IMG/VR virus record: IMGVR_UViG_3300005253_000021
Coordinates: 1-48,872 of that record
From: a virus
DNA: 48,872 bases
Direction: 5' to 3' (one strand)
In this document: piece after piece, positions 27,954 through 36,701 of the stretch
Numbering within the stretch: the stretch's first letter is position 1
Layout: every line of letters begins with the position of its first letter
Notes under the pieces: model-generated
What the model was told of the DNA's origin: nothing
What the model saw: the letters and a program-made list of their open reading frames with translations, nothing else
The model's database searches: none
Made by a program: the position numbers and the translations under genes

Positions 27954-29878
27954 CTAATCTTATAACTGCTCCGAAACTTAAAGAACCTTTTCCTAGTATA
28001 CCGGGGATGTGGACTTGTCCCGTGACCGGACTCAAAGTACCAAAAAATATAGCGGCGAATCTTCGATACCGAGAGGATCTTCTCCGCAAAGCCGAACATG
28101 ATATTGGCCTACAAGAAGAACTTATGAGGGCGTGTCACGACTCGATATTATATTTTGTAAATACGTTTGTTTGGACGTTCAAGCAGTTCGACGTATTTCC
28201 TGATGGGACTATGCTCCCCGCCGCACAGAGTCATGTGCCAATGGTAACGTGGGATATCCAAGATATATTCTTTGATGAACTCGTTGACGCAGTAGAGACT
28301 GGCCACGATCTAGGAATAAAGAAAAGTCGTGATATGGGGGCAAGTTGGTGTTGCTTGGTTCTTCTCCATAAGTATTGGTTGTTCCATGGAGACTGTATGA
28401 TGTTGGAATTATCGCGTACTGAGGATTATGTTGATAAAACTGGTAACCCTAAAGCTCTCTTTTGGAAGCACGACTATATTAATAGTTGGCTTCCCGAGTG
28501 GATGTGCCCACCCGGAGTTTTACCTAATCAACCAAACCGAACGAAGATGCACTTATTTAATCCGCTTATGAATAGTATTATCGATGGTGAGTCTACAACT
28601 AAACATGCGGCATCTGGTGACCGGCGGAAGATCGTTCTTTTAGATGAGTTTGCGAAGGTAGAAAATGGAGAAGCGATGAGATCAGCGACGGCTGATGTGA
28701 CTCCATGCCGAATAGTGAACTCAACTCCCGCTGGGGCTGGCACGGAGTATAGCGACTGGATTAATTCTGGTCGGATAAAAGTCTTTATGCTTCCGTGGTA
28801 TGAACACCCACAAAAAGGTCATGGGCGTTATGCGGAGCGGAATGAAAAAACAAACGAGTGGGAAATAAAATCTCCATGGTTTAATAAAGAAGTACTTCGT
28901 CGATCTCCGAAGGTTGTGGCCCAAGAAATTCTTATGCAAGATATTGAATCGGGGGATGTGTTTTTCAATATCCCGAACCTCCGACAGCATAAAGATTTGT
29001 TTGCTCGTAAACCTGAGTCAATCTATAATATAGATTTTAAAAAGAATGTGACCAACGAAGAGATTCCTAAGATAATTAAGACCCACGACACCTCTCGGAT
29101 TACAGTAAAGAAAAACAGTAAAGGGAGTTTATCTCTGTGGACTAAATTGTTACTTGGGAAAGTGGATCAGAATAAAACTTATATTTTTGGGATCGACACC
29201 AGTAGAGGTATGGGGGCATCGAATTCGATTATCTCTATTCTCTGTGTTGAGACAATGGAAAAAATAGGTGAGTGGGCTGATGCAAATGTCTTGCCTTATG
29301 ATTTCGCTCGGATAATAATAGCGATAGCGTTATGGATCGGGGGGACTCGTCCTCGGAGGATTCCTTTCCTTATATGGGAGAAGAATGGACCCGGATGGGA
29401 GGTTGGGAAATTACTTGTCAAGAAATATAAATATCCTTACTATTATCGTACACGCACTGTTGGGAAAGTTACCACTAAGGCAACGGATAAATATGGGTAT
29501 CATACTTCTTCTCAGTCAAAACGAGAACTTCTTCAAACACTTGACGCGGCTTATGCACAAACTAACTACGTGAATCATTCGCTTTTGTCTTTAGATGAAG
29601 CGGAACGGTATATAGAATTTCCGGGTGGAGGTGTTGGCCCGGCTGGACTTGCTCGTGAAAGTAAGTCCGCTCGATTAACTCATGGCGACCGGGTGATTGG
29701 TGACGCCTTAACTTTAGAGGCTGTAGAAACCGCCCCCAAACTACGCCGAAAAGCACAGAAGGCACCCTTCCGCTCGGTCGCTTATCGTAAGAAACTTTAT
29801 GATGAGAAGAGGAAGAAGGCAAAAGGGGCGGGGCCATGGCGATGCGAGTTTGATTTTGAACAGGAAATATTAATATGA
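27929..29878 (+). CDS. terL: Terminase large subunit
   Basis: 649 residues if begun at a TTG; no ATG occurs before codon 27, so the exact start is uncertain. The ATPase has a deviant Walker A KKSRDMGASW (about 131-140) and Walker B KIVLLDEFA (Asp239-Glu240), with the coupling STPAGAGTEY after it. The nuclease half has IFGIDTSRGMGASNSI and HGDRVIGDALTLEA with acidic residues for metal binding. It packages DNA into the head through the portal, encoded next. Confidence 0.93.
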   Translation: MGGEPITITNLITAPKLKEPFPSIPGMWTCPVTGLKVPKNIAANLRYREDLLRKAEHDIGLQEELMRACHDSILYFVNTFVWTFKQFDVFPDGTMLPAAQSHVPMVTWDIQDIFFDELVDAVETGHDLGIKKSRDMGASWCCLVLLHKYWLFHGDCMMLELSRTEDYVDKTGNPKALFWKHDYINSWLPEWMCPPGVLPNQPNRTKMHLFNPLMNSIIDGESTTKHAASGDRRKIVLLDEFAKVENGEAMRSATADVTPCRIVNSTPAGAGTEYSDWINSGRIKVFMLPWYEHPQKGHGRYAERNEKTNEWEIKSPWFNKEVLRRSPKVVAQEILMQDIESGDVFFNIPNLRQHKDLFARKPESIYNIDFKKNVTNEEIPKIIKTHDTSRITVKKNSKGSLSLWTKLLLGKVDQNKTYIFGIDTSRGMGASNSIISILCVETMEKIGEWADANVLPYDFARIIIAIALWIGGTRPRRIPFLIWEKNGPGWEVGKLLVKKYKYPYYYRTRTVGKVTTKATDKYGYHTSSQSKRELLQTLDAAYAQTNYVNHSLLSLDEAERYIEFPGGGVGPAGLARESKSARLTHGDRVIGDALTLEAVETAPKLRRKAQKAPFRSVAYRKKLYDEKRKKAKGAGPWRCEFDFEQEILI

Positions 29879-31668
29879 GCGAAATTCTAATACCCGCTAA
29901 AATCCAAGAGGCGGCAAAGGCTGGATTTGAACGGACTAAGATACATCGTCGAGCACGGGCGATGTTTATGCGGGAATATGTTGGACAATATTATGCGAAG
30001 AATAGAGGTATCACTGGGGAAACCCCAATCAATCTTATTTTTCACGCTCTTCGATCTATTATCCCGAATATAATCATGCAGAATCCTATCACATTGATCG
30101 ATACCGATGTGGTTCCGCACAAGGAATATGCAGAGATTCTCGGTTTGGGTGTCGATACTGTTGCTAAACGTATTAAGTTAAGCGAGGAATTGCGGGCGGT
30201 AGCGTTGGACGCGTTCTTCGGCCTCGGTATTATGCAGACCGGTTTGTGTGGGTCGAATAATGTTATTATGTTAGATGACGCTGAGTTCGATCCCGGTGAG
30301 ATTTATGTGAGTAGGGTGGATTTGGATGACTTCTGTATTGACCCCACTTGTACCTCTTTAAAAAATGCTACTTTTACTGGGGCAAAACTTGTTGCACCTC
30401 GTCGATTGTTACTTGACTATGATATGTATGACCATGATCTAGTGATGCAGTTACCGAAAATAACTGAGACTGTACGAAACACTCAGCAAGTGAAAGACTT
30501 AACCCAGAAAAATCTTGGTCCGACTGGTATATATGAGTTGCAAGATTATGTTGAGATAGTTCAGCTTTGGATTCCAGAGGCGAATGCTTTGGTCACTGTT
30601 CCGAATCCTTATGATATAACTTTCGACGACTACATAGGAGTTCAGGATTATTATGGCCCGGAAGAAGGTCCCTTTGATTATTTAGCGTTGACCCCTCCGG
30701 TGGGAAATAATCCTTTTCCGGTAGCACCTGTTAGTCTGTGGTATGATTTACATAAGATGGCGAACAACATGATGGATAAGATTATGAATCAAGCGGATCG
30801 CCAGAAAGATGTTTTGGCTTATACCCCGGCTAATGCGGATGACGCCGAACAGATTGCGGATTCTAAAGATGGGGACTCAATCGCAGTAAACGATGTGACT
30901 CAAGTTAAAGTTATGTCTTATGGGGGACAAGCGAATTCAAATGAGCGGCTACTCCAACAGGTGCAAGTGTGGTTTAATTATATGAGTGGTAACCCAGATC
31001 AAATATCCGGGGCCGCACAAGAAGCCGAGACAGCTACACAAGCTCAGATCCTACAGGCAAATGCTGGTGTCGGGATACAGGATATGCGTCAGACGATATA
31101 TAATTTCTCTTCCGGGGTTACTGGAAAGATCGCATGGTATCTACACACTGACCCTCTATTGGAAATTCCAATTGCTCGGAGACAGCCGGGTGGGGAATAT
31201 ATCCAAGTTACACTCACGCCAGAACAACGGGAAGGTGACTTTCTTGAATTTAATTTTACTATCAAAGCAAGATCGATGTCAATTATTGATCCGCAGATGC
31301 GTACAAAGCGTTTACTGGAGTTTGGTACGAATCTCTTGCCCGGGGCGGCTAACGCCGCAATGGTTATGAGTCAAATGGGTCAGCAATTTAACCTCGCTAA
31401 ATTTCTAACTTTGATGGCAGAACACATGGACATCGAAGAAGAAATGGCTGATATTTTTATTGATCCAGAGTTCCAAAAGAAACAAATGCTGATATCTCAG
31501 AGTGGTCCGCAGTCGGGGGGTAAAGGAACTATTAAGGGAGTGATGCAAAATCATGGAGATCCGAACAAACATACTATTCTCGGTTCGACGGCACAGAAAA
31601 ATAGTGACAACCAAGAGGCGGGTGGAACGGCCCAACAGAGTTTTGATTCAATACGATCCGTAGGTTAA
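29875..31668 (+). CDS. Portal protein
   Basis: 597 residues, coupled to the terminase by a 4-base overlap. The N-terminal YVGQYYAKNRG and PINLIFHALRSIIPNIIMQN match the portal start in phages of this type; LDAFFGLGIMQTG and DLDDFCIDPTCT follow, then a long helical stem (residues ~330-420, with Gln-rich AQEAETATQAQILQANAG). The C-terminus is flexible and Gly/Gln-rich. It forms the dodecameric DNA gate. Confidence 0.92.
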   Translation: MSEILIPAKIQEAAKAGFERTKIHRRARAMFMREYVGQYYAKNRGITGETPINLIFHALRSIIPNIIMQNPITLIDTDVVPHKEYAEILGLGVDTVAKRIKLSEELRAVALDAFFGLGIMQTGLCGSNNVIMLDDAEFDPGEIYVSRVDLDDFCIDPTCTSLKNATFTGAKLVAPRRLLLDYDMYDHDLVMQLPKITETVRNTQQVKDLTQKNLGPTGIYELQDYVEIVQLWIPEANALVTVPNPYDITFDDYIGVQDYYGPEEGPFDYLALTPPVGNNPFPVAPVSLWYDLHKMANNMMDKIMNQADRQKDVLAYTPANADDAEQIADSKDGDSIAVNDVTQVKVMSYGGQANSNERLLQQVQVWFNYMSGNPDQISGAAQEAETATQAQILQANAGVGIQDMRQTIYNFSSGVTGKIAWYLHTDPLLEIPIARRQPGGEYIQVTLTPEQREGDFLEFNFTIKARSMSIIDPQMRTKRLLEFGTNLLPGAANAAMVMSQMGQQFNLAKFLTLMAEHMDIEEEMADIFIDPEFQKKQMLISQSGPQSGGKGTIKGVMQNHGDPNKHTILGSTAQKNSDNQEAGGTAQQSFDSIRSVG

Positions 31669-31669
31669 A

Positions 31670-32221
31670 ATGATTGAAACAATTGAGAAGAAAATTTGTT
31701 CGGGCTGTAGCATAGCGAAATTTGTAAGTGAATTTTGCAAGGATCGGTCGACAAAAGATGGGTTGCGTGCTTGTTGTCGGGAGTGTGCCGCGGCTTATCG
31801 TAGGAAATATTACAAGAATAACCGGGAGGGGGAACTATTGTATCGTGAGGAATACTATAGGGAAAATCGGGGGGAGATTTTACGGAAGCAAATAGGACGC
31901 GATAAAGAATATTATGCAAAACACCAGGAAAAAATCCTATGTCGATGCAAAGAATATCGAGGAACGTGTAGGGGTCATTTAAAACAAATATTTAACAACA
32001 TAAAAAAACGTGTGGCTAACCCCGTCGGACGGAATGCTTGTTATAAAGGCATACAAAATAGGTTTAAATCGTCGGATGACTTTGTAGATTATGTTATTAA
32101 CGAATTAAAGGTCGATCCCCGGGGATTACAAATTGATCGTATAGATAATGACGGACATTATGAAAAAGGCAATATACGTTTTGTAACCTGTAAAGAAAAC
32201 TGTAATAATAGAGGAAGATAG
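31670..32221 (+). CDS. Zinc-ribbon HNH endonuclease (second class)
   Basis: 183 residues. The ribbon is CSGC...STKDGLRACCREC, then KYYKNNREGELLYREEYYRE-type repeats. The C-terminus LQIDRIDNDGHYEKGNIRF and NCNNRGR is almost the same as in the gene at 383, but the YGGRGI motif is reduced (CYKGIQNRF). It sits directly behind the portal gene in the late operon, the typical place for an intergenic homing nuclease. Confidence 0.83.
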   Translation: MIETIEKKICSGCSIAKFVSEFCKDRSTKDGLRACCRECAAAYRRKYYKNNREGELLYREEYYRENRGEILRKQIGRDKEYYAKHQEKILCRCKEYRGTCRGHLKQIFNNIKKRVANPVGRNACYKGIQNRFKSSDDFVDYVINELKVDPRGLQIDRIDNDGHYEKGNIRFVTCKENCNNRGR

Positions 32222-32224
32222 GTA

Positions 32225-32557
32225 GTGAATAATCGACAGTATCTATGTTTAGCGTGTATGAAGTTCTGGTTTGTTTGGGAACTTGTTTCACAAAGATTTC
32301 AAACTGGTAAAGGATATGTTGATCTTAATTGTTGCCCGGAGTGTAAGAAGAAGGACAAAACTGTTTTCGTTGGGAGGCATAAGGAAAGAGGTAAAAGTTT
32401 AGATGTTGATACCCTCCCATTCTTAGAGTTCATTGCTACTAAGATGTTAAGGCTTGTTGAGAAGTCGAAGGATCTTTATGGTGATTTACAAATAACAGAT
32501 TCCGATGTTAAGAAGTTACAATATTTGAAAGAGGAATCGGGTAATGCCATTCTATGA
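32225..32557 (+). CDS. Zinc-ribbon protein
   Basis: 110 residues from GTG. CLAC and CPEC, about 30 residues apart, form a ribbon, followed by a long charged helix (FLEFIATKMLRLVEKSKDL). It overlaps the next gene by 14 bases. Its place between portal and scaffold suggests a head-related or regulatory role; no family was recognised. Confidence 0.7.
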   Translation: MNNRQYLCLACMKFWFVWELVSQRFQTGKGYVDLNCCPECKKKDKTVFVGRHKERGKSLDVDTLPFLEFIATKMLRLVEKSKDLYGDLQITDSDVKKLQYLKEESGNAIL

Positions 32558-32918
32558 TTTTCAGTGTCAAGAGCATGAGACAACTAAGGAAATTTTCTGC
32601 ACGATGAGCAAACTGCCCGTGGAAGGGAGCGGAGATCGTCCTAAGTGTCCGAAATGCTGTAAAGAAATGACCCGGGATTATATGAGTGAACGTGGAGGCA
32701 TTGGGGCAAAGAAATACAGTAAACCTTTTTTGTCAGATGCCATGGCAATAAGTCCCGATCAAATTCTAGAACACAATAGATTATTCCCTGACGTAAAAGT
32801 ATACCCAGATGGTCGCCCCTCTTTTGATAATTACAGACAACATGATGAGTATCTTAAAAAAACGGGCTTTAGAAAAATAGCCCAGAAGATTAAACCTAAA
32901 GGAAGAGTAATCGCGTAG
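32544..32918 (+). CDS. FmdB-type zinc ribbon protein
   Basis: 124 residues. It begins MPFYDFQCQEHETTKEIFC and continues CPKCCKEMTRDY, the FmdB/CxxC-CxxC regulatory ribbon pattern (MPxYxYxC...CPxC). The C-terminal part has PDVKVYPDGRPSFDNYRQHD, a stretch found in phage versions located near head genes. Function unknown; possibly a head assembly accessory protein. Confidence 0.75.
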   Translation: MPFYDFQCQEHETTKEIFCTMSKLPVEGSGDRPKCPKCCKEMTRDYMSERGGIGAKKYSKPFLSDAMAISPDQILEHNRLFPDVKVYPDGRPSFDNYRQHDEYLKKTGFRKIAQKIKPKGRVIA

Positions 32919-32987
32919 TAAAACTAATAGTAGGGGCGAGACCCCAAACAGAAACCATTAATTTGCTTACCTGTTAGGAGACATGAA

Positions 32988-34142
32988 ATGATCGATAAGT
33001 TAAAAGAAGCTATGCAAAATGTAGACGGTGGCGCTGGTACTGAGGATGATGATAAACAAACTATTGTTGACGCCGCCGCCGGAATCAAAACTGAACAGGA
33101 TCTTGAGAAATCCGTTCAGGATAAACTGGATAGCCTCGGATTAAATCCAGAGTCGGACGACAATATTGATGAGGACGACGACGACAAAACGGATGACAGC
33201 AAAACGGATGATGAAGTAGAAGATGAGGGGGGTGGTAAAGCAGATGATGAGGATGCCGAAGTAGAAGACGGTAAGAATACAGATAAAACCACGAGCGAAG
33301 ACGAGAAGAAGACCGACGATGAGCCGCTCACTCTTCCCGCCCAGTTGATGCAAACTGCTGTTCGCCTTGGTATGTCTGAAAAGGAAGTGAAGGATAACTT
33401 CGATAAAAACCCAGAGTTTATGATATCTGCTTTGGGTGAATTGCATAAAGGGGAGAACGGACTCTCGGCTCGGTATGCCCAGATGGGACGTGCAATTCAA
33501 CAGAAGCAAACTACCACACAGAAGAACACCAGCGATGACAGTGAGAACTCCCCAGAATCATTTGTGGACATCAAGAAATTGAAGGCCCAATATGAGGACG
33601 GTGACGAAGAAATGCTACTGATTGACAAGGTTATTAAACCTTTAAATGATGCACTTGGGAAATTATCGAAACAGGTTAATTCACAAGTCCAACCAAACAG
33701 TCAGCCCGCATACAGTCAACAGGATGACCGTGCAATACATTCTGAAATCAATAACTTCTTCGCGAATGACAGCTTGAAACAGTTTCAGGAGTATTATGGT
33801 ACAGTAAAACCGGGGGATGATCCCCGTGTTGTATTGACCGGAGCACAATACAAACATCGCGATGAAGTATGTCAAGAAGGTAATTTGATTCGTACGGGTG
33901 CCGATTTTGCCGGAGAAAAACTTTCGGTTACCGATGTATTAAATCGGGCACACTTACAACTTACCGAGCCAATGCGGGCAGAAATGATTCGAGAGAGTCT
34001 ATCTGCGAAAATTAAAAAGCGTGGAAAAGGTATCTCTATAAAAGCCGGGACTAAACAGGGTACAAAGAAGTCTTCGGAGGAAACCCCAGAGAAACAGCTT
34101 GAGCATGATACCGCGAAACGCCTAAAAGCCATAAAATGGTAA
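32988..34142 (+). CDS. Scaffold-like head assembly protein
   Basis: 384 residues. Residues ~40-115 are extremely acidic (runs of Asp and Glu), followed by a helical middle (PAQLMQTAVRLGMSEKEVKD) and a basic C-terminus (KIKKRGKGISIKAGTKQGTK). This layout, directly before the capsid gene, is that of podovirus scaffolding proteins, whose basic end binds the coat. AGGAGACATGAA precedes the ATG. The preceding 69-base gap has only a weak GGGG/CCCC hairpin. Confidence 0.78.
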   Translation: MIDKLKEAMQNVDGGAGTEDDDKQTIVDAAAGIKTEQDLEKSVQDKLDSLGLNPESDDNIDEDDDDKTDDSKTDDEVEDEGGGKADDEDAEVEDGKNTDKTTSEDEKKTDDEPLTLPAQLMQTAVRLGMSEKEVKDNFDKNPEFMISALGELHKGENGLSARYAQMGRAIQQKQTTTQKNTSDDSENSPESFVDIKKLKAQYEDGDEEMLLIDKVIKPLNDALGKLSKQVNSQVQPNSQPAYSQQDDRAIHSEINNFFANDSLKQFQEYYGTVKPGDDPRVVLTGAQYKHRDEVCQEGNLIRTGADFAGEKLSVTDVLNRAHLQLTEPMRAEMIRESLSAKIKKRGKGISIKAGTKQGTKKSSEETPEKQLEHDTAKRLKAIKW

Positions 34143-34161
34143 GACTTTCAGGAGAAAAAAA

Positions 34162-35247
34162 ATGGGAGTTAGAAATTCAGATTTAGCTGATTTGATCGAG
34201 ACCACTCTCGCCGATCTGCCTAAACAGCAGTTCGAAGTTATGTGGGATCATCCTCAGTATGAGTTCTGTCGTATATATCAGAACGAAAGGATAGAGATCG
34301 ATGGTGGAACCTCTATCAAACGTAAAGTAATGCTCGACCCTGCCGGTGGTGCTCATTATCGGCGTCTGTTTGATACAGATGAGCCGGATGTCGAGGACGT
34401 TATGAAGGGTATTGACGTTCCATGGACTCAGATTTCGGCAGACTACTCGTGGGATAAGGTAGAGATCCTGCGTAATAGGAATAGTGCGAAGGGTTTCATC
34501 AATTTGATGAAGACCAGACGTGTTGCGAAACTCTGGGGTCTTGCGGATCTTATCGAGGAACGTGCATGGAAGACGCCTACGAGTGCGACGGATGATTTGT
34601 ATCCGTATGGTGTACCGTACTATATCTCTTTCTACGAAGCGGATAGTACCATAAACACCTCGGATGGTTTTAACGGTGAGTTTGTTAAGTTTCAGGATGG
34701 AACTTACAGTGCAACAGTAGCGGGCCTCAGTGCAACCACTTATGATAAGTGGAGAAACTACTGTGCGGTATATACCGCGATAGACAATGCGATGTTGAAG
34801 AAATTCCGCAAAGCATTTCTGTTGACCAAATTCAAGGCCCCATTGTTTATCAACGATCCTGCCAACACGAGGAATGCGGCTAAACGTATTTATGTTGATG
34901 CCGATAACGCTGTTGAGTTGCAGGATTTGGCCGATCAGCGTGACGATAAGCATACTGGTGGTGAGTTAATGGGTAACATCCGGGCTGATGACTCTGGTGT
35001 TGTTTATATTAACCGTCTTCCAGTTGTTTATATTCCTGAATTGGTAGGGGCTACGGCCACTCCAATATACTGTGTGGACTTTGAGAAGTTCATTCCGGTT
35101 GTTCAGGATGGGTACTGGATGGTTGAAGGTGAGCCGATGGTTGATCGTGGACAGCATACTACGTTCACAGTCTTCCTTGATGGTTCTCATCAGAACCTTT
35201 GTATCAACAGGCGAAGAGCAGGATTCGTTCTGCATAAGTCTGCGTAA
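34162..35247 (+). CDS. Major capsid protein
   Basis: 361 residues: helical N-terminus (SDLADLIETTLADLPKQQFE), DPAGGAHYRRLFDTDEPDVE and a Trp/Tyr-rich middle, and a C-terminal MVEGEPMVDRGQHTTFTVFL followed by the short CINRRRAGFVLHKS end. Position after the scaffold, length and strong AGGAGAAAAAA ribosome site fit the coat protein, presumably HK97-fold. The phage GroES-like protein may assist its folding. Confidence 0.85.
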   Translation: MGVRNSDLADLIETTLADLPKQQFEVMWDHPQYEFCRIYQNERIEIDGGTSIKRKVMLDPAGGAHYRRLFDTDEPDVEDVMKGIDVPWTQISADYSWDKVEILRNRNSAKGFINLMKTRRVAKLWGLADLIEERAWKTPTSATDDLYPYGVPYYISFYEADSTINTSDGFNGEFVKFQDGTYSATVAGLSATTYDKWRNYCAVYTAIDNAMLKKFRKAFLLTKFKAPLFINDPANTRNAAKRIYVDADNAVELQDLADQRDDKHTGGELMGNIRADDSGVVYINRLPVVYIPELVGATATPIYCVDFEKFIPVVQDGYWMVEGEPMVDRGQHTTFTVFLDGSHQNLCINRRRAGFVLHKSA

Positions 35248-35284
35248 GTAAAATTAGAATTTAACTTTTTATTGGAGAAATAAA

Positions 35285-36118
35285 ATGGCAAAAGGAAAAG
35301 CAACTGTCCGCCAACTCCACAGTTCGGGTTTGATAGGTCATAATGATGCCCCTGATTGGGAGTTTCTCTACGAGACTTCTGTAATCACAGATCCAAGGTT
35401 CGTTGTCGGTGACAGAGTTGTAACTCCAGACGGTCGTGTATATCGTTACGCGAAAGCGACTAATATCTTATCAAGCTGTAAGTTTGGCGTGAAGTTTTAT
35501 GGTCAAATTGGTGACGGAGTAGCAACACAAGTTGCCGCTTCTGCCGCTTTAGGCGATAAGGAAATTAAGATCGCGGCCTCCGGTGTTGCTAAAGATGAGT
35601 ATCGTGGCGGGTATTTTATGGCCCATGTTACCATTCAACAGTTCCGCGGTATCATCGGTAACACGGCTACTGACGGCGATGGAAAAATCATAGTCTATCT
35701 CGATGCGGCTTTGACAAATGCACTTGTAGCTTCTTCTAGCTACTGCGAACTCTTACAGAGTCCATATGCAAATGTTAGACTAACTGCGGGACCAAGTGGT
35801 GGATTGTCCGGGAACGATTATTCCTCAGTAGCAGGAATTCCGAACATAATTACCACCGTGGCCGATCAGTTTGTATGGCTACAGACGTGGGGACCAATTT
35901 GGATTAATCCTCATGGTTCCAGTCTACAGGATGCCGGTATAACTGGTAGTGAGCGTCAGTTAGTGTTTGACTGTGAAGGTTCTGTCACCCTCGAAGATGA
36001 TGCGATTCATGGACCTTGTGCTGGTGGCGAGGATATGCAATACGCGGGATTTATTATCGATAGGAGTGCCGCGAGTACTTCTGGCCCGCCTTTAGTTATG
36101 TTGCAGATCAGTGTCTAA
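35285..36118 (+). CDS. Second head/structural protein
   Basis: 277 residues, beta-rich with repeated Gly/Ala/Ser turns (GVATQVAASAALGDKEIKIA). It ends in SGPPLVMLQISV. It directly follows the capsid gene with its own GGAGAAATAAA site, and a hairpin behind it would separate these two highly expressed genes from the rest. Probably a decoration or minor capsid protein; inferred from place and composition. Confidence 0.68.
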   Translation: MAKGKATVRQLHSSGLIGHNDAPDWEFLYETSVITDPRFVVGDRVVTPDGRVYRYAKATNILSSCKFGVKFYGQIGDGVATQVAASAALGDKEIKIAASGVAKDEYRGGYFMAHVTIQQFRGIIGNTATDGDGKIIVYLDAALTNALVASSSYCELLQSPYANVRLTAGPSGGLSGNDYSSVAGIPNIITTVADQFVWLQTWGPIWINPHGSSLQDAGITGSERQLVFDCEGSVTLEDDAIHGPCAGGEDMQYAGFIIDRSAASTSGPPLVMLQISV

Positions 36119-36131
36119 GTAAAGATGTTAT

Positions 36132-36159
36132 TGGGTGGGTGATTAAGTTCGCCCGCCCA
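36132..36159 (+). other. Hairpin after the capsid genes
   Basis: TGGGTGGG and CCCGCCCA form an 8-pair stem with one G-U pair and a 12-base loop. No T run follows (TAATTT), so it is more likely a 3' stability or attenuation element than a full terminator. This would raise capsid mRNA relative to downstream genes. Confidence 0.5.
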
Positions 36160-36181
36160 TAATTTAGGGAGTAGACGTTAA

Positions 36182-36343
36182 GTGCGAATACGTTGCCGTA
36201 GAAAGAAAATAAGTGCTTTGGATAAATACAGTGGCCGCGGTATCGAAGATGAGGGTGGCTGTGGTGGATGTGGTAATGCGGCATTGCCCTCCGAAGATTA
36301 CGTAACAAGGAAACTGAGAGAGAAAAAAGAAAGGGGGCAGTAA
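36182..36343 (+). CDS. Small protein with EDYVTRKLREK tail (1)
   Basis: 53 residues from GTG: a basic start (RIRCRRKK), a CGGC pair and the tail SEDYVTRKLREKKERGQ. The same tail ends the next gene. GGGAG precedes the start. Function unknown; probably a small virion or assembly protein. Confidence 0.6.
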   Translation: MRIRCRRKKISALDKYSGRGIEDEGGCGGCGNAALPSEDYVTRKLREKKERGQ

Positions 36344-36498
36344 TGTCCGAGGAAGAAAGAAACGAAGAACAAGAGATCGTTGAAGACCAAGACGGTGATA
36401 CTGAGGAAATAGCCGAAGAGGTCGAAGAGGCCGAGGAAGTACCGGAGGATTATGTTACAAGGAAGTTAAGAGAGAAAGAAGAACGAGAAAACGAATAA
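36343..36498 (+). CDS. Small acidic protein with EDYVTRKLREK tail (2)
   Basis: 51 residues, nearly all Glu, Asp and Val before the tail PEDYVTRKLREKEERENE. It shares one base with the previous stop (TAATG). The repeated tail shows partial duplication, with opposite charge in the two N-terminal parts. Confidence 0.65.
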   Translation: MSEEERNEEQEIVEDQDGDTEEIAEEVEEAEEVPEDYVTRKLREKEERENE

Positions 36499-36520
36499 CT
36501 CTATTTAGGGGGTACGATCC

Positions 36521-36691
36521 ATGTTGGATAAAAAAGTAGAAGCGGCTGTAAATGTGGTTGATAAAATATGTTCCGAGTTTCATGGTACGCGGCAAGACCA
36601 TCAAATGATACAGGAGGCGATACAAATTATCGTGGCCGCGTTGGAACCACCTGAGAATAAGAAGGCCAAGAAGAAGCGAAAAAGTATTTAA
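36521..36691 (+). CDS. Small helical protein with basic tail
   Basis: 56 residues: helix KKVEAAVNVVDKICSEF, helix QMIQEAIQIIVAALEPP and a Lys-rich end (KKAKKKRKS). AGGGGG precedes the ATG. No family was recognised; head-completion or chaperone roles are possible from position before the adaptor gene. Confidence 0.65.
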   Translation: MLDKKVEAAVNVVDKICSEFHGTRQDHQMIQEAIQIIVAALEPPENKKAKKKRKSI

Positions 36692-36701
36692 GGGGATTTT
36701 A

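Noticed and set aside
33116-33331. A Ser-rich 71-residue frame antisense to the scaffold-like gene
   Set aside because: Ser runs are the complement of Asp/Glu codon repeats in the acidic region of the real gene.
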